The notes: generated by a model not told the origin, from the letters alone. A DNA stretch of 64,000 nucleotides from Trebonia sp964581815 (GCA_964581815.1 CAZORE010000011.1:34286-98285), one strand, 5' to 3'; shown: positions 1 to 8,490, numbered from the stretch's first letter. Program-made: numbers and translations.

Positions 1-1566
1 TGTCCTGGGCAGCGCCTGGCAGAACTCCACCACATCCGGGACCATGTACCCCGGCAGCCGCCGACGGCAGTGGTCAAGGACCTCTTCCCTGGTCAGGCTG
101 CCCTCGGCGCTGATGACCGCGCGCAGCCGGCTGCCGAGCAGCTCATCCGGCACCGGCAGCACGACCGCCTCGCGGACGGCCGGGCAGGCGTAAAGCGCCG
201 CCTCCACCTCGCCGAGCTCCACCCGGTAGCCGCGCGTCTTGACCATCCCGTCCCGCCGGCCGAGGAAGATGAAGTCGCCCGCCTCGTCCAGCGTCACCAG
301 GTCACCAGTACGGTAGGCCGCCTCGGCGTAGGCCGCCTGGAACGGGTTGGTGACCAGCATCGCGGCGGTCTTGGCCGGATCGCCCCAGTAGCCGCTCATC
401 AGCCCGGGCCCCCGCACGTGCAGCTCGCCTTCCTGGCCCGGCCTCGCTACCCGGTCGCCACCGGCGGTGACCGCGAACGCGTCGGTGTTCGCGCAGGCCC
501 GCCCGATCGGCGCCGGCGCGGTCAGCTCCGCCCCGGGGGGTACCTCATACCAGGTGCACACGTTGGTCTCGGTCGGCCCGTACCAGTTCAGGTAGCGCGG
601 GCCGGGCAGCTCGGCCATCAGCTTGGACAGGTGCTTGGCCGGGAACACCTCACCGGCGAAGATCACCGCCCGCAGCTGGGACAGGCCGGCCTCCCGCAGG
701 TTCCCGTACTCCGCGAGCATCGTCAGGACCGACGGCACCGAGTACCAGACCGTGACCTGCTCCCGGCCGATCCACCCGGCGAGGCGCGAGGGGAAGACGG
801 TCATGTTCTCCGGGGCCACGACCATGCACGCGGCGGCCCGGCAGCTGGCGAAGATGTCGAAGACCGACAGGTCGAAGTGCAGCGGCGCCGGGCTGCACAC
901 CCGGTCCTCCTCCCCCAGCCCCGCGCACTGCGCCGCCCAGTCGACGAAGGTCAGCGAGGCGCGGTGGGAGATCATCACGCCCTTGGGCGTCCCGGTCGAC
1001 CCGGACGTGTACAGGATGTAGGCCAGGTCGGTCTCGATCGTCAGGCCGGCCGGCAATGCCCCGGCGGGCTCGGCAAGTACCGCTTCCCACGGCACCAGGT
1101 CCGCGCCCTCGCCCCCAGTCCCGAGCACTGGCCCGAGCGCTGGCCCGGCCGCCGCCTGGCCATCCCGGTTCGGGCCGGCCACGACCACGGCACGCAGCGC
1201 GGGAACGGCGCCGGCGCCGGCGGACGCCTGGCCGGCGGCCGCCGGGCCGGCCAGCACGACCGTGATGCCGCTGTCGGTCATGATGGTGGCCAGCCGCGCG
1301 GCCGGCGACTTCGGGTCAAGCGGCACGTAGCAGCCCCCGGCCTTCAGCACCCCGAACAACGCCACCACCGAGACGGCCGACTTGCGCGCGAGAATGCCCA
1401 CCCGGTCCCCCGGCGCCACCCCCTGCGCGAGCAGCGCGCGGGCGACCCGGTTGCTCAGCGCGTCAAGCTCGGCATAGGTGAGCACATGCCCGTCGTCGGC
1501 CACCGCGGGCCGCTCCGGTGACCGCGCGGCGCTGTCCCTCAGCAGGTGGTGCAGCAGGTACGCCAT
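1..1566 (-). CDS. NRPS-type adenylation enzyme (amino acid-activating), 3' end outside window
   Basis: Adenylate-forming enzyme that would activate an amino acid and load it on a carrier protein. The 522 codons in the window read without a stop from ATG at 1566. The A3 motif YILYTSGSTGTPKGV, A5 NWYGPTET and the A7-type motif YRTGDL are clear. Reading stops at LPRT, just before the expected A10 lysine motif, so the missing part may be only a short tail or may include a carrier domain. By alignment to PheA in my head, the pocket residues are D-L-F-Y-I-A-W-V. From memory this resembles the proline codes of stand-alone PltF/RedM-type enzymes. The start lies 33 bp after the acyl-CoA dehydrogenase stop, so the two are co-transcribed. 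Family assignment is firm; proline specificity is inference. Confidence 0.85.
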   Translation of the reverse strand, partial: MAYLLHHLLRDSAARSPERPAVADDGHVLTYAELDALSNRVARALLAQGVAPGDRVGILARKSAVSVVALFGVLKAGGCYVPLDPKSPAARLATIMTDSGITVVLAGPAAAGQASAGAGAVPALRAVVVAGPNRDGQAAAGPALGPVLGTGGEGADLVPWEAVLAEPAGALPAGLTIETDLAYILYTSGSTGTPKGVMISHRASLTFVDWAAQCAGLGEEDRVCSPAPLHFDLSVFDIFASCRAAACMVVAPENMTVFPSRLAGWIGREQVTVWYSVPSVLTMLAEYGNLREAGLSQLRAVIFAGEVFPAKHLSKLMAELPGPRYLNWYGPTETNVCTWYEVPPGAELTAPAPIGRACANTDAFAVTAGGDRVARPGQEGELHVRGPGLMSGYWGDPAKTAAMLVTNPFQAAYAEAAYRTGDLVTLDEAGDFIFLGRRDGMVKTRGYRVELGEVEAALYACPAVREAVVLPVPDELLGSRLRAVISAEGSLTREEVLDHCRRRLPGYMVPDVVEFCQALPRT

Positions 1567-1599
1567 TGTGCTTCTGCTTTCCTCTCCGTGATCGCGGAC

Positions 1600-2745
1600 T
1601 CAGAGGCCCAGCATCCGGGCCAGGATCACTCGCTGGATCTCCGAGGTACCGGAGTAGATGGTGCTCGCGACGGCGTCCCGCAGGTCCCGCTCGACACCGC
1701 TTTCCTTCAGGTAGCCGTAGGCGCCGTGCACCTGGATCGCGTCCAGGCTCGAGGCGACCCACGCCTCGGACGTGAACAGCTTCGCGGCCGCTGCCTCGGC
1801 CAGCGCTAGCTTGCCCTGCTGGCCGAGCCACGCGGCCTGGTAGACAAGCAGCCGCGCCGCCTCGAGCCGCAGGTACATGTCGGCGATCTTGCCGGCCACC
1901 GCCTGGAACTTGCCGATCGGCTGCCCGAACTGCTTACGCTGCCGCGCGTACGCGGTGCACGCCTCCACCTGCCGTTGCATGACGCCGAGCGCGCTGGCCA
2001 GGATGCAGGAGCGTTCCCAGGTCATCGAGGAGTTGAAGATCGCCATCCCGGCGCCCTCTCGGCCCACGCGGTGGCCGGCCGGGACGTAGCAGTCATCGAG
2101 GACGACCTCACCCATCGGGGAAGTCCGCAGCCCCATCTTGTCCAGGCCCCGGGTGACGGTGAACCCTGGCGTCCCCTTCTCCACGAGGAAGGCCGAGATG
2201 GCCGCTACCTTAGGCTTGCCCGGATCGACGGCGAAGACCAGCACCACGTCGGAGACCGGGGCATTGGTGATGTACAGCTTGGTCCCGTTGAGCAGGTAGC
2301 CGTCGCCCTGACGCTCGAACCGGGTTCGCATCGCGTACGCGTCGGAACCGGAGTCGGGCTCGGTCATCGCGTGCACCCCGATGAGGTCCCCGGAGATCAG
2401 CCCGGGCAGGTAGGCCTGCTGCTGCGCCGGGCTGCCGAACTTCACAAGCGGCAGCTCCAGGCTCCACATCTGCGCGTTCAGTGAGAAGATCAGCCCGTTG
2501 TCATGGCACCCGTAACCCAGCGCCTCCATGACGAGGACCGTCGTCAGGATGTCGGCGCCCTGGCCGCCGAGCCCGGCAGGCACCGGCAGCCCCTGGACGC
2601 CGAACTTCGCGCACGCGCGCCACGCCGCCGGGGAGAACGCGCCCGCCTCTTCGCGCTCCGCCAGGCCCTGATCCAGTTCCCCGCGCGCGAAAGCGACCGC
2701 GGCCTCCTTGAGTTCCTGCTGCTCCGCGCTCAGCGAAAAGTCCAA
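1600..2745 (-). CDS. Acyl-CoA dehydrogenase family protein, possibly prolyl-carrier protein dehydrogenase
   Basis: FAD-dependent alpha,beta-dehydrogenase of 381 aa with the full acyl-CoA dehydrogenase fold. The flavin loop is near residues 126-135 (AMTEPDSGSD) and the C-terminal motif is IYSGTSEIQR. The glutamate that serves as base in medium-chain enzymes (YEGT position) is Ser here. A glutamate instead sits at residue 244 (TWERS), the position used by isovaleryl-CoA and PltE/RedW-type prolyl-carrier dehydrogenases. It is followed 33 bp downstream by an adenylation enzyme, the usual partner in pyrrole-2-carboxylate formation. A generic branched-chain acyl-CoA dehydrogenase remains possible. 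Confidence 0.88.
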   Translation of the reverse strand: MDFSLSAEQQELKEAAVAFARGELDQGLAEREEAGAFSPAAWRACAKFGVQGLPVPAGLGGQGADILTTVLVMEALGYGCHDNGLIFSLNAQMWSLELPLVKFGSPAQQQAYLPGLISGDLIGVHAMTEPDSGSDAYAMRTRFERQGDGYLLNGTKLYITNAPVSDVVLVFAVDPGKPKVAAISAFLVEKGTPGFTVTRGLDKMGLRTSPMGEVVLDDCYVPAGHRVGREGAGMAIFNSSMTWERSCILASALGVMQRQVEACTAYARQRKQFGQPIGKFQAVAGKIADMYLRLEAARLLVYQAAWLGQQGKLALAEAAAAKLFTSEAWVASSLDAIQVHGAYGYLKESGVERDLRDAVASTIYSGTSEIQRVILARMLGL

Positions 2746-2876
2746 CGTCTCTCCACTACCTGGACAACAGCGAGGCCAATTCCCTTTACCAGCAATACCG
2801 GGCTAATAGTGGCACGATTCAATGGCACGCGAGGGGAAATGCGGATATACAGAGGCTTACTAAAACCTACTTAATA

Positions 2877-4058
2877 CTAATGGTCACAATTGTCGGTTCT
2901 GAGGCAGAGGTATAACCATTCGGCGAACGAGCCGTCGGGATGGCGCCACACCGGGTTGCGCCAGCGGTGACCGGCCCGGTCCGCGGCGCGCACCGCCGCC
3001 TCGTCGATGCTCACGCCGAGGCCGGGCTGCTGAGTGAGGCGGGCGTGGCCGTCGGTGAAGCGGAACGGCGCCGGGTCGGTCACGTACGACAGCAGGTCGG
3101 CGTCCTTGTTGTAGTGGATGCCGAGGCTCTGCTCCTGGATCAGCAGGTTCGGGGTGGCGAAGCCGACCTGGAGGCTGGCCGCGAGCGCGATCGGACCGAG
3201 CGGGCAGTGCGGGGCCAGGTGCGCGCCGAAGGTGTCCGCGAGCGACGCGATCCGCACGACCTCGGTAATCCCCCCGGCGTGCGACAGGTCCGGCTGTACC
3301 ACCGCAACGCCCGCCTGGAGCAGCGGAAGAAAGCCGGCGCGGCTGAAGACCCGCTCGCCGGCCGCGACCGGCACCGAGGTCGACGCGATGACCGCCGGGA
3401 GAGCGTGGCCGTGTTCCGGCAGTACCGGCTCCTCGACGAACAGCGGGCTCAGCGCCGCGAGCTCGGGCAGGATCCGGCGCGCGGTCGCGGTCGTGAAGCG
3501 GCCGTGGCAGTCGATCGCCATGTCCCGCTCCGGGCCGAGCGCGTCGCGGGCCGTCGCCGCGCGCGCGATCACCGCCGCCACTTCGGCGGCGGAGGCAATC
3601 GGCGACATCCGGCCGCAGGCGTTCATCTTCACCGCGGTGAAGCCCGCCTCGACCTGCGCCGCGATCTGCTCCCGCAGTTCGGACGGCTCGTCGCCGCCCA
3701 CCCACGCGTACACGCGGACCCGGTCGCGCACTGCGCCGCCGAGCAGCGCGTGCACCGGGGCACCGTAGGCCTGGCCGGCGATGTCCCACAGCGCCTGGTC
3801 GATGCCGGCGACGGCGCTGGAGAGCACCGGGCCGTCGCGGTAGAAGCCGCCGCGGCTAAGTACCTGCCAGGTGTCCGAGATCCGTAGCGGATCCGCGCCG
3901 ATGAGGTACTCCGTGAAGACCTCGACCGCGGCGCGCACCACCTCGGCGCGGCCCTCCACCACCGGTTCACCCCAGCCGACGATGCCATCGCCGGTCTCGA
4001 TCCGGCAGAAGAGCCAGCGCGGCGGGACCAGGAACGTCTCGACCCGGGTGATCCTCAT
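2877..4058 (-). CDS. dgoD: D-galactonate dehydratase (enolase superfamily)
   Basis: Predicted to convert D-galactonate to 2-keto-3-deoxygalactonate in the oxidative galactose route. The 393-aa protein follows E. coli DgoD nearly end to end: start MRITRVETFLVPPRW, FYRDGP, IDQALWDIAG, the metal-ligand region IDCHGRF, FVEEPV, AAGERVFSR, then QPDLSHAGGIT and the catalytic-His region APHCPLGPIALAA, ending in WRNPVWRHPDGSFAEW. The length is normal. The gene begins just inside the edge of an assembly gap. If the duplicated gap edges are collapsed, its ATG lies 29 bp after the SDR stop, making the two genes one transcript. Other acid-sugar dehydratases of the family are the only realistic alternative. 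Confidence 0.93.
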   Translation of the reverse strand: MRITRVETFLVPPRWLFCRIETGDGIVGWGEPVVEGRAEVVRAAVEVFTEYLIGADPLRISDTWQVLSRGGFYRDGPVLSSAVAGIDQALWDIAGQAYGAPVHALLGGAVRDRVRVYAWVGGDEPSELREQIAAQVEAGFTAVKMNACGRMSPIASAAEVAAVIARAATARDALGPERDMAIDCHGRFTTATARRILPELAALSPLFVEEPVLPEHGHALPAVIASTSVPVAAGERVFSRAGFLPLLQAGVAVVQPDLSHAGGITEVVRIASLADTFGAHLAPHCPLGPIALAASLQVGFATPNLLIQEQSLGIHYNKDADLLSYVTDPAPFRFTDGHARLTQQPGLGVSIDEAAVRAADRAGHRWRNPVWRHPDGSFAEWLYLCLRTDNCDH

Positions 4059-4236
4059 TCTCCCTGCCTTCCCCGTCAGGCNNNNNNNNNNNNNNNNNNN
4101 NNNNNNNNNNNNNNNNNNNNNNNNNNNNNNNNNNNNNNNNNNNNNNNNNNNNNNNNNNNNNNNNNNNNNNNNNNNNNNNNNACCAGGAACGTCTCGACCC
4201 GGGTGATCCTCATTCTCCCTGCCTTCCCCGTCAGGC
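4027..4236. repeat. 55-bp direct duplication flanking an assembly gap
   Basis: Bases 4027-4081 and 4182-4236 are identical over 55 bp. Both copies contain the first codons of dgoD and its upstream ribosome-binding region, and they sit directly against the two ends of the N run. The right copy runs straight into a second copy of a 12-bp unit (TCCCCGTCAGGC at 4225-4236 and 4237-4248). Two contig ends that overlap by exactly one assembler k-mer would produce this, so a biological duplication is unlikely. Confidence 0.9.
4082..4181. other. Assembly gap (100 N)
   Basis: Exactly 100 undetermined bases, the conventional size for a gap of unknown length. It interrupts the short interval between dgoD and the upstream SDR gene. 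Because the flanks are the same 55-bp sequence, the real distance is probably zero and no gene content need be missing. Confidence 0.97.
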
Positions 4237-4242
4237 TCCCCG

Positions 4243-4989
4243 TCAGGCCGAGTCCTTCACGACGCTCCACCCGCCGTCGACGACCAGGCTCGCCCCGGTC
4301 ACGTAGGAGGCGTCCCGGCTGCCGAGGAAGGCGATCGCCGCGGCTACCTCCTCTGGCCTGCCGAGCCGGCCCGCCGCGGTGGCCCGGGCACTGCGGCGGC
4401 GGCCTTCCTCGCCGACCCGGTCCCAGGCGGCGGTCATGACCGGGCCGGGGATCACGGCATTGACCCGCACCTCCGGTCCGTACTCAACGGCGAGCTGGCC
4501 GCACAGCGAGAGCAGCCCGCCTTTCGAGGCGGCGTAGGCGGCATGGCCGGGCAACCCGGCGTGCGCGTGCACGGAGGAGACAAGCACGGCGCTGCCGCGG
4601 GTCGCGCGCAGGTCGTCAAGTACGGCGCGGAATCCGAGGAACGCGCCGGTCAGGTTGACCGCGAGCTGACGGTCCCAGGAGGCCCGCGAGGTCTCGTGGA
4701 CCGGGGCGACGTGCTGCGTGAACGCGTTGCTGACCAGCAGGTGCACGAGCCCGAAGACATGCGCGGCCTGCACGATGGCGGTCCAGTCCTGCTCGTCAGC
4801 GACGTCGGCGCGGACGAAGGCGGCACGACCGCCGGCCGCGTTGATCTGGGCGCTGACCTCTTCCCCGGCCGCGGCGACGTCCGCGACGACGACAGCGGCA
4901 CCCTCCTGCGCCAGCCGTCGGGCCGTGGCCGCGCCGATGCCGGATGCGGCTCCGGTGACGACGGCGGTGCGCTCGGCGAAGCGTGTCAT
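4243..4989 (-). CDS. SDR-family oxidoreductase, probable sugar (galactose) dehydrogenase
   Basis: NAD(P)-dependent short-chain dehydrogenase, 248 aa. The cofactor motif TGAASGIG is at residues 12-19, SNA stands where NNAG is usual, the catalytic serines lie in LVSSVHAHA, YAASKGG is the active-site YxxxK, and the C-terminal signature is YVTGASLVVDGGW. It is transcribed directly ahead of dgoD and downstream of an alpha-galactosidase gene. Oxidation of galactose (or another aldose) to the lactone that feeds galactonate is therefore the natural job. The sequence alone fixes only the superfamily. Confidence 0.9.
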   Translation of the reverse strand: MTRFAERTAVVTGAASGIGAATARRLAQEGAAVVVADVAAAGEEVSAQINAAGGRAAFVRADVADEQDWTAIVQAAHVFGLVHLLVSNAFTQHVAPVHETSRASWDRQLAVNLTGAFLGFRAVLDDLRATRGSAVLVSSVHAHAGLPGHAAYAASKGGLLSLCGQLAVEYGPEVRVNAVIPGPVMTAAWDRVGEEGRRRSARATAAGRLGRPEEVAAAIAFLGSRDASYVTGASLVVDGGWSVVKDSA

Positions 4990-5068
4990 GCAGGGTCCTT
5001 TCCCTGCTCCACGGGATCGACGCCGGTCCCGCCACGGTGCCAGCCGGCCGGGCTCCGCGCCCAGGACT

Positions 5069-5842
5069 CTATGCCGGGATACTGGCGTCGATGTCGATCG
5101 CCACCGTGTAGCGGTGCTGGCCGCCGACCACCGTCCCCTCCTCGTACGCGCGGACCGGGATCTGCGGGTTGGAGTGCCCGCCCGGCCAGGTGATGCCGAT
5201 GCCGTAGCTCAGCACGCCCTCGAAGTCGCCGGCCTGCGCGTAGTCCGTCATCCGCTGGAAGCCGATGCTCGACGACGGCTGCGAGATGACCGACGACTTC
5301 GTTCCGTCGGCGGTGTGTGCCTGGGCTCCGGTGAAGACGATCTTGAGCACGCCCTGGCCGCCGAGCGGGATGACCCGGCCGCTGCCGTCCGCGACAAGTT
5401 TGCCCGCGAACGCGATCTGGTAGCTGGGGTAGGCGTTCGTGAAGGTGAACGAGATCCGGTCGTACGCTCGCTCGCCCGATGCGGCCGGGTGACTACCCAC
5501 CTTGATCTGGACGAGTTCGGGCACCGGCGACACGTACGCGGCGTGGGAGACGTGCCCGGGCATGGCAGCGTCGTTCGGCCAGTGCCACGGGTAGGCGAGC
5601 CGGAACGACAGGACCTGGGACGACGAGGACGGTGACGCGGTGACCGAGCCCGGCTGGCCCGTCGCGGGGGACTGGCCTTGCGTCGCGGTCTTTCCGGGTG
5701 CGGTGACGGAGGTGGTGGCGGACGACATGGATCCTGTACCGGGCTGGCCCCCCTGGTCAGCCCGGCCGCACGCGGGGAGAATCGCCAGCAGCGCGGCGGC
5801 GCTCGCGATCGAGACGGTCGTGGTGGTGCGCGGGATTTTCAT
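5069..5842 (-). CDS. Secreted lipoprotein with AMIN-like domain
   Basis: 257-aa exported protein. An N-terminal hydrophobic stretch ends in the lipobox LPAC (cysteine at about residue 25). A Ser/Thr/Gly/Pro-rich linker covers roughly residues 27-75. A beta-rich domain follows, with the YDRISFTFTNAYPSYQIAF and VLKIVFTGA pattern of AMIN-like domains found in actinobacterial lipoproteins. A good ribosome-binding site (AGGAGG) precedes ATG 5842. It lies between the alpha-galactosidase and sugar dehydrogenase genes on the same strand, but nothing in it shows sugar binding. Function unknown. Confidence 0.8.
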   Translation of the reverse strand: MKIPRTTTTVSIASAAALLAILPACGRADQGGQPGTGSMSSATTSVTAPGKTATQGQSPATGQPGSVTASPSSSSQVLSFRLAYPWHWPNDAAMPGHVSHAAYVSPVPELVQIKVGSHPAASGERAYDRISFTFTNAYPSYQIAFAGKLVADGSGRVIPLGGQGVLKIVFTGAQAHTADGTKSSVISQPSSSIGFQRMTDYAQAGDFEGVLSYGIGITWPGGHSNPQIPVRAYEEGTVVGGQHRYTVAIDIDASIPA

Positions 5843-6030
5843 GGCAGCCTCCTGATTCCGGGCTCACCTGGTGTGACCGGCGGGAGAAGCGGCCAGGTGC
5901 CAGCCGGTTCCGCCGACGAGCCTGCGCTTCTTCCACTAGTTAAGACTTAGTTAAGTCGCGACCGGTTGCGGGCTGGCTCAGCCGGTCGTCAAGCCCGGTG
6001 GTGTGGGGGATGTTCCGCGGGTGGCGTGCC

Positions 6031-8388
6031 CTACTCGCGGATGAGGCGGACGAGGGTGCTGCCGAAGGTGCTCGCCGTCTCCTCGGGCAGCAGCAGGCCG
6101 TTCGCGAGCAGCGCCGCGCCCCGGTGCTCGGCGCCGGAAGCGATGTCCCGGTAACGGGCGGCGGGGTCCAGGGCGGCCAGCCGGATCCGGGGCGGGCGGG
6201 CGCCGCATGGCTGGGGTCCCCACCAGGCGAGCAGGACCACGTCGTCGCCTGAGACGTACTGGCTGGCGGCGAACGCCCCCGACGCGCCGCCCGCCCCAGA
6301 CGGCCCGCCGGCCACCGACGCGAGCCGGTACAGCCGGCCGCGCTGCACGATCGGGCGGATCTCCTTGTACGCCGCGATCAGCCCCGCCGCCTCGGCGAGT
6401 TCCGCGTCGGTCCAGCGCAGCAGGTCGCCGCCGACGCCGAGCGCGCCGGCCATCGCCACGTGGAACCGGAAGCTGAGTGGCAGCTCGCGACGGGTGAGGA
6501 AGTTGGGGCTGTCGGTCACCCAGGCCATCATGACCTGCGGCGGGTACGCCTGAGTGAAGCCCTCCTGAATCTTGACCCGGTCCCAGGCGTCGGTGTTGTC
6601 CGAGGTCCACACCTGCTCGACGCGGCGCAAGATGCCCAGGTCGACGCGCCCGCCGCCGCTTGCGCAGGACTCGAAGTCGACGCCCGGGTGGGCGGCGCGC
6701 AGCGCGTCGAGTACCGCGTAGAGGTTGTGCACGTAGTCGGTCCAGGCGCGTTCCGGGTTATCGCCCGCCAGGAACACTTCCGGCCAGCCCGGCTCGGAGA
6801 ACGAGCGGTTCATGTCCCACTTGACGAACTCGATCCGGTTCTGCGACAGCAGCCGGTCGAGCGTGCCGAACATCCAGTCGGCCACGTCGGGCCTGGCCAG
6901 GTTGAGCACGAGCTGGTTGCGCTGCTCCGACCGGGTACGCCCGTCAAAGTGGAACACCCAGTCCGGGTGCTGCCGGTACAGGTCGCTGTCCGGGTTCACC
7001 ATCTCCGGCTCGACCCACAGCCCGAACCCCATGCCCAGGTCGTTGACCCGCTCGATGAGCGGGCCGAGGCCGCGCGGGAACTTCCGCGGGTTGACCGTCC
7101 AGTCGCCAAGGCCCGCCCGGTCGTGGTGACGCTCGCCGAACCAGCCGTCGTCCATCACGAAGGTCTCGATGCCGAGGCGCGCGGCGAGTTCGGCCAGCCG
7201 GATCTGCCCCGCCTCGTTCACGTCAAAGGAGGTGGCTTCCCATGAGTTGTAAAGGACCGGGCGCAGCGGCGGCTCGTCCTGCTCCGGGACAGCCGGCCCG
7301 GGGGCGGATCGCGATGGTTGCGCCAACGATACGGCGATAGGCGGCTGGTTGCCACAACCATGCGAGGCAGGGGCGGGAACGGGGGGTGCGGGGGGTGCGG
7401 GGAGTGCGGAGGGCGCCCAGCCGGGCGTGGTCATCCCGGCGCGATCGTCACCGCGGCCGAGGACGTGGGCCAGCTGCCAGGCGTGCCATTCGCGGCTCGC
7501 GGCACCGAAACCCCCCGTTGTGTATAGTCCGGCGAACCGCGGCAGGACTAGTTCATCTCCGGGGGACAGAAGATAGGACCAGTCGAAGTCGTTCACCCCG
7601 CCGCAGGCATGGACCAGGCCGCCGGCCGTGGTCTCGAACACCAGCTTCCATGAGCCGCTCCAGGCGAGCGCGCCGCTCCACACCTCGCCGTCTTCCTCCG
7701 TGGCGGTGCCGTCCGGGTCCAGCGTGAACCAGGGGTTGAGCTGGTGGCTGGTGGTGCCGCGGCGGCTCTCGAGCACCAGCTTGCCCGGGGTGAGCGCGGT
7801 CTGCGCGAGCTGGGTCTCCGCGCCCCAGCCGCCGTGCAGGTAACGCAGCCGCCAGCCGCCGCGCGGCGGCAGCGGCCAGTTCGCCGAGTGGGCCTGCCTG
7901 ATCACGATGGGCGGGTCGTCGCCATCGCCGTCGTGCCGCACCGTGGCCCACCGGTCGAGCACGTCGAAGTCGTCGTAGACGCGGTAGCCGAGGGTGACTC
8001 GCAGCGGGTAGGCGGTGTCGGCGAGGCCGACCTCCAACGTGACCGCGGGCCCCTGCCTGGTGACCCGGTGGCCGGCGAAGCGCCATTCGACGCCCCGGGT
8101 GCCGTCGCCGAACTCGGCCTTCAGCGACGGCTCGTCGAAGCGCAGCCCGCCCCACGGGACGTACTCGTCGGGGCGCTCGCTCGGGGCCATGCTGAGCCGC
8201 AGCTCGTGGCGCGGCACGGCGCCGGCGGCCACCGCGAGCAGCCCGGGCACCGCCGCGCGCGGCAGCGGCGCGCCCCAGTGCAGGTGGCGCAGTGCCGCGC
8301 CGCCGTCTGCCAGCCCAAAGGCGTAGCTGGTCGAGCGCATCTCGGCGAGCCATGCGCCCGCCGCCTCGTCGTGCCAGATCTCCGCCAC
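6031..8388 (-). CDS. Alpha-galactosidase, GH36 family
   Basis: Hydrolyses terminal alpha-galactosyl residues; no signal peptide, so cytoplasmic. 785 aa. The N-terminal beta-supersandwich is followed by the catalytic barrel with RPVLYNSWEAT, FVMDDGWFG, the nucleophile motif KWDMNRSF (Asp near residue 524) and acid/base CASGGGRVD...WTSDNTDAWDR (Asp near 596). GTG 8388 is chosen because GGAGG lies 6 bp upstream. An unusual insertion at about residues 325-375 joins a Pro/Ala linker with 16 codons derived from a 48-bp dispersed repeat (7314-7361). It is the first gene of the galactose-oxidation group and probably supplies free galactose. Confidence 0.95.
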   Translation of the reverse strand: MAEIWHDEAAGAWLAEMRSTSYAFGLADGGAALRHLHWGAPLPRAAVPGLLAVAAGAVPRHELRLSMAPSERPDEYVPWGGLRFDEPSLKAEFGDGTRGVEWRFAGHRVTRQGPAVTLEVGLADTAYPLRVTLGYRVYDDFDVLDRWATVRHDGDGDDPPIVIRQAHSANWPLPPRGGWRLRYLHGGWGAETQLAQTALTPGKLVLESRRGTTSHQLNPWFTLDPDGTATEEDGEVWSGALAWSGSWKLVFETTAGGLVHACGGVNDFDWSYLLSPGDELVLPRFAGLYTTGGFGAASREWHAWQLAHVLGRGDDRAGMTTPGWAPSALPAPPAPPVPAPASHGCGNQPPIAVSLAQPSRSAPGPAVPEQDEPPLRPVLYNSWEATSFDVNEAGQIRLAELAARLGIETFVMDDGWFGERHHDRAGLGDWTVNPRKFPRGLGPLIERVNDLGMGFGLWVEPEMVNPDSDLYRQHPDWVFHFDGRTRSEQRNQLVLNLARPDVADWMFGTLDRLLSQNRIEFVKWDMNRSFSEPGWPEVFLAGDNPERAWTDYVHNLYAVLDALRAAHPGVDFESCASGGGRVDLGILRRVEQVWTSDNTDAWDRVKIQEGFTQAYPPQVMMAWVTDSPNFLTRRELPLSFRFHVAMAGALGVGGDLLRWTDAELAEAAGLIAAYKEIRPIVQRGRLYRLASVAGGPSGAGGASGAFAASQYVSGDDVVLLAWWGPQPCGARPPRIRLAALDPAARYRDIASGAEHRGAALLANGLLLPEETASTFGSTLVRLIRE
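7314..7361 (-). repeat. 48-bp dispersed repeat, copy A (inside alpha-galactosidase)
   Basis: A 48-bp unit that begins ATGGTTG and ends CAACCAT (7-bp terminal inverted repeats). It matches the reverse complement of 23214-23261 at 40 of 48 positions by hand alignment. Its length is a multiple of three, so it adds 16 codons to the enzyme without breaking the frame. The similarity stops at the unit ends. Confidence 0.75.
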
Positions 8389-8490
8389 GCATCGCCTCCA
8401 TGAGAGTCAGAACGGAAGGTAGTGCTCCCTCTGGCGAAACTACTCCGCAGGATCCTGGCTCGATGGGCTCGCTGCACAGCTGGCAAGTGG

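Noticed and set aside
70..1521. 483-codon rightward open frame opposite the adenylation gene
   Set aside because: It is arginine/histidine/glycine-rich antisense translation of a well-conserved gene, with no domain or ribosome-binding site.
4182..4236. Second copy of the dgoD start as a duplicated gene
   Set aside because: Identical 55 bp at both edges of a 100-N gap is better explained by overlapping contig ends.
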